Positions 56,203 to 64,000 of a stretch of 64,000 nt of DNA are shown here, piece after piece. Position 1 is the first letter of the stretch. Each line of letters opens with the position of its first letter. The position numbers and the translations under genes were made by a program. The stretch is taken from positions 186,001 to 250,000 of the forward strand of contig MU385744.1 of the NCBI GenBank assembly GCA_022497155.1. The letters run 5' to 3'. The notes beneath the pieces are model-generated. The model was not told the origin of the DNA, ran no database searches, and saw only the letters and a list, made by a program, of their open reading frames with translations. Source of the stretch: Whalleya microplaca (Eukaryota; Ascomycota; Sordariomycetes; Xylariales; Xylariaceae).

Positions 56203-57101
56203 ATGTTGTCCCTCAATGTCCTTAGAAGATCTCAATTGAGCCCTTTGAGACGTCATATCATCAATGCCCGAAGTGCAGCATACCATCTTTCACCTCTCTC
56301 ACTTGGCCAGAGCCTCCGGCTCTCAAACTTGAGATTCGAAACGACTTCAACCAAGGGGAAGACTCAAGCCGCGCCGCAACCGCCACCTCCGCCACCTAGA
56401 AAACTTGGTGAATTGAATCCAATACTGAATAATAAGCCTAACTAATATGAAATAGCCTACCCGGAAAGACTATGTGTATATCATGCTGGAACAGCCCGAG
56501 GCACCTTTTTAGCTTGCCTGAAACTTTCCACCTTGTTCATATTTGTTTTCTTCGGATTTGTCGTTACCCCTGCCTATTACAATGAAGGAGGACTGTCGTT
56601 GACGGTGTTAAGAAGTGAGTGAAAATAAATAATACGATGGGCTTCCGTCGTCATATTAATATATGCGCCCATTCGTGTTTCGTTAGTTGCTAATACATCG
56701 CAGCAACGCTTGCAGCTATAGTACCGATGGTGTTCGTGGCTTATGCCACCTCCCCGTTCGTAGCCTTCATTCACCTTCGCTTGCCCCCATTTGCGAGGCA
56801 GTCAGAAGATATGCTTCGACGATTCGTGAAGAGTATCCCGCCTCAGACAGAACTAGATATTACTACTATGAGCTTCATCGCTAAACCGCGAACGAGCAAA
56901 GTAATGCTTTCAGAACTCAAGCCAGTGAACAGACGATTTGGTATTGTCAACTTGGCTAGAGATACGACAGCCGAAAATGCCACAAGGGAATGGTACAGGT
57001 TCCGTGCTGTTGGCAACTTTAACGTCCAAATGAACACGGCTCCACGAGTTCCATGGGCATGGGACAACATCATGACTATCATTACGAAACAGCAGACATG
57101 A
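56203..57101 (+). CDS. Conserved fungal mitochondrial membrane protein, TMEM70-like layout
   Basis: Three exons: 56203-56407, 56456-56614, 56704-57101; introns of 48 and 89 nt with good branch sites; 253 residues. The N-terminus is Arg/Ser/Leu-rich without acids (MLSLNVLRRSQLSPLRRHII), a typical mitochondrial presequence, followed by a poly-Pro stretch. Two TM segments follow: STLFIFVFFGFVVTPAYY, and AAIVPMVFVAYATSPFVAFI across the second splice. The C-terminal matrix-type domain (LDITTMSFIAKPR ... WYRFRAVGNFNV) looks conserved. The two-helix hairpin with a C-terminal domain recalls TMEM70, an inner-membrane assembly factor for ATP synthase and complex I, but the resemblance is architectural only. 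Confidence 0.7.
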
Positions 57102-57410
57102 TAATGAAATGAGAAAACACATTATCTTCAAACATGGAGCCCTAAGAGATGAAGAAGTGCCTTATCAGGCCCATCACCATACCAAGGACGATAATAGCTG
57201 GTAGACTGAGGCTGCACCAACTTCCCGACGCAGTGAGTGGGAGTTATGACCGCTCACTAATCACATTCATCGAAATAGTTGAATTGCTCGAGCCTATACA
57301 TGGCTGCACACATCAATTCCACAACCGCAACATTCAACTTTACAAAGTAGGGTTGACCTGTGTTATGGCGCAATACGCTGGAAAGTTATGATTCCATAAC
57401 AGGTCACTAA

Positions 57411-57740
57411 CCCAAGCACTCGATAAAACGATACATCCGCGATGGAGGTTATTATGAATACTTCGAGGTAGAACGCGAAGTTGAACCTCGGGTCTGGAGG
57501 TATCTATACTATGAACAGGCTGACGAGAAAACGTCGAGGACTATCGCAGTCTTCGACGACCATACAATCTCCCAAGAGGCACATAAGTATACACGCTTGA
57601 GACTTGAAGGCCTATGGCGACCGGCTGGTGAGCGGCTCTCAACAGCTGCGAATTGGAGAAAGAGGGGCAGCGAGGGGCACATTGGGGTTGGATTTGGAGC
57701 TGGGCGATGTCGCCGCTGCCCCTCTTTTTTATACCTATAG
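57411..57740 (+). other. Possible unannotated coding fragment
   Basis: An open frame free of stops from 57411 to TAG 57738-57740 reads like real protein (KRYIRDGGYYEYFEVEREVE, then RTIAVFDDHTISQEAHKYTR). It has no ATG of its own. Upstream there is a convincing intron signal at 57233-57278 (GTGAGT, CACTAATC, ATAG) and a second possible donor at about 57346 (GTAGGG). A small multi-exon gene or a gene remnant may lie at about 57130-57740, but I could not build a full model and do not recognise the family. Confidence 0.35.
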
Positions 57741-57917
57741 TCTGATAGTGAATAAATTGTCTCTGTACTATCGGATATAGCAGCAAACTTTCTTCAGTAG
57801 GTGAAGAGCTTGATGAGGCCTAAAGTCTTAGGAATGCATCATGTGTTCCGACGGCTCAGCTTCCATGTCTCACCTCTGCACACTATAAGTAGCGTTTACT
57901 CTATTCTCCGGTGCACA

Positions 57918-59481
57918 ATGGCAACGCAAAGCGGTCGATCCTATAATGTACGTAGCCTTGTAGCTCCGAGCTCTTAGAATGAACCACAATGCTGACTCTA
58001 TATTCTCCTAGGACGCCATTGACGCGCTCAACTCTCTCCAGACGCCCTATGCTATCATAGAGGCCCGCCGTAAGGCCGGCATACGACCCGATGCCTCCTC
58101 CATTGCCGAGATGCAGGTGTACCTGCGGCGCATTGGTTACACGCCGGCCGACCTCGATCGATTGAACATTCTGCATGTTGCAGGGACCAAAGGGAAGGGA
58201 AGCACATGCGCATTTGCAGCATCTATACTTTCTCACTATCAGAAGGCCCATGGCGTCCCACGCAAGATTGGTCTATTCACTAGTCCGCACTTGATTGCGG
58301 TTCGGGAGCGGATCAGGATCAACGGCAACTCTATAAGCGAGGACGTCTTTGCGCGCTATTTCTTCGAAGTATGGGATAAGCTCGGGAGGGCAGAGGAGAG
58401 CGAAGGCCAGGCGGTTATAGATCAGCGGCTCGGCATACCTATGTCTCCAAGGCCTATCTACTCCCGTTATTTAACTCTCATGAGTTATCATGTCTACCTA
58501 CAGGAGGGTGTGGATGCCGCCGTGTATGAGACGGGCATTGGTGGCGAGTTCGATGCGACGAATATCGTAGAGCGCCCCGTTGCATCGGGCATCAGCAGCC
58601 TTGGCATTGATCATGTCTTTGCGCTCGGAAAGACGATAGACAAAATCGCCTGGCATAAGGCTGGAATCATGAAGCTTGGCAGTGCTGCTTTCACCATAGA
58701 CCAGGTGCCCGAGGCTGCCAGGGTGCTTCAGGAGAGAGCGGGGGAAAAGGGCGTTCCCCTAAAGGTCTTGGCCATCGACCCCCGACTAAAAGGTGTTAAC
58801 ATTCGACCGGATGCGATCTTTCAGAAGAAGAACGCAAGCCTAGGAATAGCACTAGCAGAAACGGCATTACAGAAGCTCGATCCGAGCTTCACACCAGATC
58901 CATCGTCATTAAGCAAGGAGTTCGTCGACGGCCTCGAACAAGTCGTGTGGAGAGGACGATGCGAAGTCAAGGTCGAAGGACCGATCCACTGGCACCTAGA
59001 CGGCGCGCACACCATCGACAGCCTGAAGATGGCGACCCGGTGGTTCGCAGGCGAGTGCGCGCAAAAGTCCGGCCCGAAGGCCCTGGTCTTCAACCAGCAG
59101 GGCCGGAACGAGGCCGTCGACTTCCTCGAGATGATGCTCACGACGCTCAAGGCCCAGGGCCAGAGCCCCTTCGCCCACGTCGTCTTCTGCACCAACGTCA
59201 CGTACGCCTCCACGGGCTACAAGCGCGACTTCGTCAACCACCAGCACGACCCTGAGGTCATCAAGGCCCTCACGGCCCAGCGCGCCTTCGCGGACAGGTG
59301 GGCCCAGCTGGACCCCGACGCCGAGGTCGCCGTCGTGCCTACGATCGAGGACGCGCTGAACCGCGTTAGGGGCCTCGGCGCGTCGCTGGTCGAGGGCCAG
59401 ACCGTGCAGGCGCTTGTGACGGGGAGTCTACATCTAGTCGGTGGGGCGCTGGGGATATTAGAGGGAGCGGATGCGCTGTGA
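57918..59481 (+). CDS. Folylpolyglutamate synthase (FolC/Mur ligase family), copy 1
   Basis: Two exons, 57918-57947 (30 nt) and 58012-59481, intron of 64 nt (GTACGT...CTCCTAG); 499 residues. The first exon restores the usual start MATQSGRSYNDAIDALNSLQ. The ATP-binding loop HVAGTKGKGS is near residues 65-74, followed by TSPHL, the metal/folate region ETGIGGEFDATNIV, GIDHVFALG, HKAGIMK and the C-terminal HLDGAHTIDSL and VFNQQGR. FPGS adds glutamates to tetrahydrofolates, which retains them in cell or mitochondrion and supports methionine and purine synthesis. All signature motifs are intact. A paralogue follows 948 bp downstream. Confidence 0.92.
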
Positions 59482-60429
59482 CCGGCCGGCAACGGTAGAT
59501 TATACTTAGATGGTTTCTTAAGCATATACCTGGAGACGGCTGAATGAATGGTTTCAACGAGGGTTGGTTACGCATGGTATACCCGGAGTGACCAGGTAAG
59601 GTCAGGTCTTTGCGTCGGTTCAACCCGTAGTGTTATAGTCAATTGAAATTTGCGTTGAACTTCCTACTTTCGTGATCTTTGCCATTACTACTGTTTTTAT
59701 TATATACACACAACCCGCTTATGTTATGGGTTTCGGTGGTGAACCTGGGAAAGGGGCAGGTATGGAAGAAGCTACACGTAAAGCCGAAGCCTTGCCGCTA
59801 AGTAACAGTCAAATTATGATACGAGGTAATCTTATTAAGAAAGAAACGTGACTGGATCCTGTATATGACTGGTAAGCTTCAAGCTTATGTGAAAGGAATC
59901 AAAGGATGAACTTTAGTAGTATAGATCGTCTCTTAGGGACTAGACGCCGAGCCTTTAAGGTCAGCCCCCTTGTTACAGTAGTGAGGGTCTCCGGCTTTTT
60001 ATTGATAAGATAACTTCTCGTAAAAGACGTACATGAAGAGCCGGCATTATCTCAAATTGTAAAGATGAGAGGGGTGGTAGGTCGGCCCACGTTTATAGCT
60101 GTCTAAAGGGACTTACTTTAGAGTAACCACAGCTGTGAGTTAGACGCTAAACTCGCTTAATAGCAAGATAACTGATATCAAATAGCTTATATCGAGTATT
60201 TGGTGTTAGGCATATCTTGTTGTCGACTCTTAAGCATAGCTTCTATATTCGTTTAATGCATATTTACTGTATACTTGCTGAGCTAACATGGAATATCTGA
60301 CATTGACTTGAGCTTATTATCTCAACCCCCAAGGCAAGAGGTAAAGCAATGGAGTTATAGTTACAGTGAAAACCTCTTTCGACATGGACTAGTAGTTGAC
60401 GATCCTATCTAATTCCCATCGTCATACTC
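59482..60429. other. AT-rich spacer between tandem paralogues
   Basis: 948 bp without a supported gene between the two FPGS-family genes. Confidence 0.5.
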
Positions 60430-62109
60430 ATGTCTAACCGCTTTACCTACCGTCTAAGATTGCACGTAACCTGCAAATTCAGAACCTCGCCAAACCTCAC
60501 CAGCACCAATAATTCACTTACACGCCGCAACACCACCACCCAGCGCTTCTCCTCCACCATGGCGCATACCTACGAGTCGGCGCTCGCGCACCTCTCATCC
60601 ATCCAATCCAATCGCGCCATCCACTCCCTCTTCGCCCCTCGTGCCCCTGCCCCCTCATCTTCTTCCCCTTTCCCCACCACAACCCAGGACCTCAACGCCC
60701 TCGCCATCCCGGAGATGCTGACCTGGCTGCAGCGCTCGGGCCTCTCGCAGTCGGCCGATCTGGGCGCCTTGCGCTGCATCCACGTCGCGGGCACCAAGGG
60801 CAAGGGCTCCGTGAGCGCGTACCTGACCTCGATCCTCACGCAGCCCGAGGTCCGCGCCGTCGCCGGGAAGGTCGGGACCTACACCTCCCCGCACCTGCTC
60901 TCCGTGCGCGAGCGCATCCAGATCGACGGCGCGCCCATCAGCAAGGCCGCCTTCACGCGGTATTTCTTCGCGGTGTGGGACGCGCTGACGGCGGCCGCGC
61001 GCGCGGAGGCGCAGCGCACGGGGGAGGAGATGTTGGAGGAGGAGCTCGCGGGCCCCGCGACCAAGCCGTTCTACTTCCGCCTCCTGACGCTGGTGGCGCT
61101 GCGCGCGTTCGCGGGCGAGGGCGTGCGCTCCGCCGTCGTCGAGTGCGGCATCGGCGGCGAGTACGACTCCACCAACATCCTCCCCGCCTCGGCGGTCACC
61201 GCGTCCGTCATCGCGCAGCTCGGCGTCGATCACGTCGGCATGCTGGGCGCGACTGTCCCCGCGATTGCGTGGCACAAGGCCGGCGTGTGCAAGGCCGGCC
61301 GCCGGTGCTTTACGCGGCGGCTGGGGGGCGAGGGGGGCGAGAGGGTTATGCGCGTGCTGAGGCGGCGGGCCGTGGAGAAGGAAGCCGTGCTGGTAGAGGT
61401 CGAGGACGCTGACGTCGAGGCCTGGGGAGGGGAGGCGAGCGGGCTCGAGGGCGCGTTCCAGAAGTACAACCAGGCGCTGGCTGTCGGTGCCGCGCGCGAG
61501 CATCTGAGGGTGCTCGAGGGCCGCCCGGATGATGCGCAGGCTGGGGTGGTGGAGCTGGCTAACCTGCCGGAGGGGTTTGCGCGGGGTTTGAGACAAGCGA
61601 GCTTGCGAGGACGGTGCGAGACGAGACGGGAGGGCAATTTCACCTGGTTCATCGACGGCGCACACACCGCGGAAAGCTTGGAGGAGGTCGCAAAGTGGTT
61701 CGCTGAGAAACGGAAGGCCCTGGCTGGTGCGCGGACGGTGCTGGTGTTCAACCAGCAGGACCGCGACGCGGCCACCTTACTAACCGGCTTGTACGAGGGC
61801 ATCGGGAGAGCGGCGGGATCGCCACAGGATGTCATCTTCGACTACGCTATCTTCACGCGGAATGATCTGCAGGGTAGGACTGCGGGGGAGTCAGAGGGCG
61901 ACTTAGCTGTACAGCAAGCCGCGGCGGATGCCATGCGGAAACTGTGTCCGCAGACGGAGACGTTCGTTGTTGATAATGTCGGCGAGGCCGTCGAGAAGGT
62001 GAGAGCACAAGCACCGAGCGACGATGTGAAGATCGGAGTATTAGCAACGGGCAGCTTGCATCTGGTGGGGGCTTTGCTCAGGACCTTGGAGCCAGAAGCG
62101 GAGTTATGA
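60430..62109 (+). CDS. Folylpolyglutamate synthase family protein, copy 2
   Basis: Single exon, 559 residues. The first about 43 residues are Arg/Thr/Asn-rich without acids (MSNRFTYRLRLHVTCKFR), a likely mitochondrial presequence, and an inner ATG at residue 44 (MAHTYESALAHL) could start a cytosolic form. The core has HVAGTKGKGSVSAYL (loop at 121-127), TSPHLLSVRERIQ, ECGIGGEYDSTNIL, GVDHVGMLG, WHKAGVCK, WFIDGAHTAESLE and VFNQQDRD, so catalytic motifs are intact. It is clearly paralogous to the gene just upstream but divergent, intronless and much more GC-rich. It may be a mitochondrial isoform, a dihydrofolate synthase, or a sub-functionalised copy. Confidence 0.9.
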   Translation: MSNRFTYRLRLHVTCKFRTSPNLTSTNNSLTRRNTTTQRFSSTMAHTYESALAHLSSIQSNRAIHSLFAPRAPAPSSSSPFPTTTQDLNALAIPEMLTWLQRSGLSQSADLGALRCIHVAGTKGKGSVSAYLTSILTQPEVRAVAGKVGTYTSPHLLSVRERIQIDGAPISKAAFTRYFFAVWDALTAAARAEAQRTGEEMLEEELAGPATKPFYFRLLTLVALRAFAGEGVRSAVVECGIGGEYDSTNILPASAVTASVIAQLGVDHVGMLGATVPAIAWHKAGVCKAGRRCFTRRLGGEGGERVMRVLRRRAVEKEAVLVEVEDADVEAWGGEASGLEGAFQKYNQALAVGAAREHLRVLEGRPDDAQAGVVELANLPEGFARGLRQASLRGRCETRREGNFTWFIDGAHTAESLEEVAKWFAEKRKALAGARTVLVFNQQDRDAATLLTGLYEGIGRAAGSPQDVIFDYAIFTRNDLQGRTAGESEGDLAVQQAAADAMRKLCPQTETFVVDNVGEAVEKVRAQAPSDDVKIGVLATGSLHLVGALLRTLEPEAEL

Positions 62110-63166
62110 TGCATCAAAGTCTTATGCCTGAATAGTAAACGATGGAATGATGATACACAGCATGGGTTCGGGTTTGGGGGATATCAAAAAACTAGAAGTC
62201 GCAAGACCGCAATGGGCGGATCAGGGGCTGCCATTCAACAAAACAGCATAGCGTCTCTTTTACTACAGCATGTCAAAGCTATATACGACAACCTGAGACT
62301 GAGAGTTGTTCCTCTCAGCATGAGCATTTAAGAATCAGATGATATTACAATATATTGGTGAACCGTGTCGATGGACTACAGCTTAAGCAATAGGACAATT
62401 GGGAGTTGAGCGTGTCACTCTCATAGTCCTGTTCCACAAGTCTCGATGGGTTAGAACCACGCCTATTACCGGCAATGCCCTCCTGGATACTGGATGAAGA
62501 CGAGTTTACTGTATTCAGACGAACCATACCAGCTAGAGATTGCTTAAAGATAAGAAGCCCTAGAAACCCTAATTCATCCTCTTAAGGATTTCATTGTGCC
62601 ACATGCTCCTTGGGACCAAAATCCAAATCTAAGACTGGTGAACAGACGAAACATCGGTACCAATCCAACCCGATTTCTAAGAATTGCTCTGCATATAACA
62701 CAGTAATCGAAAAAAAATCCAGCAACAGCCCTTGGAATGATCCTAGATGCGCTGTGATACATATGTCACTATAGCCTAGCTAGCAACTCTTACCTTGCAC
62801 TTACTTCCCAGCGAATACCTTTACACATATGCACTTATGATACGAACGGGCAACCGAGAATACTAATACTATACTATACGCAATGATCTAGCCTAGCCTA
62901 GGCAGTTATACCGATCCCATCTCTATCTACCTACTCATACACCAATAGCAACAGCAGCAACAACAGGAGGTGAAGACCGAGCCCGTAGCTATACGTGGGC
63001 TTTCTTTCTCACTCACACACTTTCTTTCTCTCGCTATCCCATGCTTACACGCCTCACTGCGAAGATTAGGTGGTTTATTTTCCGGAACAAAATGAAAACA
63101 TTGTAGAAACGACAAAGGGGGTTCAAGACGCAAGAAAAAAAAAAACATAACAGTTGACTGCCTGGA
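62110..63166. other. Convergent spacer
   Basis: About 1.06 kb between convergent genes. It has a poly-A/G run near 63133-63144 and short CAA/CAG triplets at about 62947-62967. No gene is seen. Confidence 0.5.
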
Positions 63167-64000
63167 CTACTCGATCCTCTTCTTGCCCTCTTCGGCATTG
63201 AGGTACCGCGCCGTGCTCAGGCCGCGCTCGTGCCGCGCCACGAAGGGCCCGATCAGCTTGTCTTTCCTAACCTTGCTGATCGCTTCCTGGTAGCCCTCGG
63301 TGGCCCACGGCCGGGGATTTAACTTCGGCCAGTTGACCTGTGTGAAGTTTGCTGTCAGTACTATTTTCTTTCCTATATTGAATCACCAGATAGCTGACTG
63401 AATAGAGTGGTTGGGGATATATGAAGAACAAAAGAGGGAAGGGAGGGAGATATTGAAAAGGGGCTTACGTAGAGCATCCCGTTCTTCAGGATGAAGTTGA
63501 AGCACCAGGCGGCCACAACCAGCCAGAACAGGATGAAAATGCGCATGGTCCAGACGGTCGAGTCGGGCAGACGCCTTCGGAACAGGGCTAGGAAGACGAA
63601 GAATAAGCTGAAAGCGAGGACATAGGGGATGCTCTGGATGAGGATCGGTCTGCGGTCCGCGAAGATGAGCGCCGAGCCGATGTTCGCCGTGGCGGGCTCG
63701 TAGGCGCCGAGGAACAGGTCGAAGGCGTCCTGCCGCGGGCCGTCGCGGAAGTTGTTCAGGAGGTATCGGGTCACGGCTATCCTGCCGTCCTGGAACATAC
63801 CCGCCTTGGTGCGGTTGCCTAGACGCGTGATGTCCGTCTTCATGGCCCCGGTGCCCGCGTACCCCTTGGAGACCGTATCTGCGTTGTCCGCCCATAGGTT
63901 CCGGAAGAGGAACTCGAAATCGGGGTCCACGGCGGAGAAGGTCTCCCCTCGCTGGAGAAGGCCGATGTCCGTGAACATGCGATCTAGCGTCCATCGTGCC
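63167..64000 (-). CDS. SAC1: Phosphoinositide phosphatase SAC1, C-terminal part (runs off right edge)
   Basis: Two exons lie in the window, from beyond 64000 to 63469 and 63337-63167, with a 131-nt intron (GTAAGC...CACACAG). The frame is open to base 64000, so the N-terminus and the catalytic CX5R site lie outside. Visible segments match the Sac1 C-terminal half: LQRGETFSAVDPDFEFLFRN, LWADNADTVSKGYAGTGAMK, DGPRQDAFDLFLG, then two TM helices (IPYVLAFSLFFVFLALF and MRIFILFWLVVAAWCFNFI) and the tail LNPRPWATEGY. SAC1 dephosphorylates PI4P in the ER and Golgi membranes and controls the lipid gradient used by exchange proteins. The second frame overlapping this exon is a shadow. Confidence 0.93.

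Noticed and set aside
60655..61665. 336-codon frame antisense to FPGS copy 2
   Set aside because: Its composition is typical of a shadow frame in GC-rich DNA, and the sense strand has intact FPGS motifs.
63383..63994. 203-codon minus-strand frame overlapping SAC1
   Set aside because: It is a shifted frame of the SAC1 exon, Arg/Pro/His-rich and without domains.

Overview
The window reads as nuclear DNA of a filamentous ascomycete (Pezizomycotina, probably a Sordariomycete; the order cannot be settled by eye). Genes carry short introns (about 46-130 nt, one of 211 nt) with GT..AG ends and CTAAC/CTGAC-like branch sites. Coding exons are GC-rich and lie between AT-rich gene-poor spacers. Protein families include HET, DUF3632, fungal P450s, a fucose-lectin-like protein and fungal-type HRD3 and RCR. 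Gene models below were spliced by hand; intron coordinates are given in the evidence.

Layout. 0-8.2 kb: 3' part of an ankyrin/membrane protein; a divergent pair of a mitochondrial complex I assembly methyltransferase (NDUFAF7 type) and a membrane-anchored cysteine synthase; transcription factor TFIIS. 8.9-26.2 kb: accessory or metabolic stretch with a 14-TM MFS transporter, a THEM6-like hotdog protein, an ELO fatty-acid elongase, P450 no. 1, a secreted protein made of three 40-residue repeats, P450 no. 2 (CYP52-like) and a type II membrane fucose-lectin-like protein. A lipid theme is possible, but no synthase backbone is present. 28.5-30.8 kb: an Ala/Ser-rich predicted GPI protein and a polyQ/Cys-rich protein.

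31.6-47.98 kb: dense housekeeping block with alanyl-tRNA synthetase (micro-exons, two candidate starts), a nuclear-looking unknown protein, RCR-type PPxY membrane protein, HRD3/SEL1, WDR89-like WD40 protein, FRG1-like protein, a 2-oxoglutarate/Fe dioxygenase and a DsbA-like thioredoxin-fold protein. 48-56 kb: accessory island with a DUF3632 protein, a secreted RNase T1-type ribonuclease, a decayed HET-domain gene (frameshift plus in-frame stop) and a short interstitial TTAGGG run. 56.2-64 kb: a mitochondrial membrane protein, two tandem folylpolyglutamate-synthase-family genes, and the 3' end of the phosphoinositide phosphatase SAC1, which runs off the right edge.

No rRNA, tRNA, CRISPR array or intact transposon was recognised. 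The most unusual items are the triplicated CLGIGIS secreted repeat protein, the RNase/HET-pseudogene/telomere-repeat island, the tandem FPGS paralogues, and an 18-bp minisatellite that contains the stop codon of the lectin-like gene.
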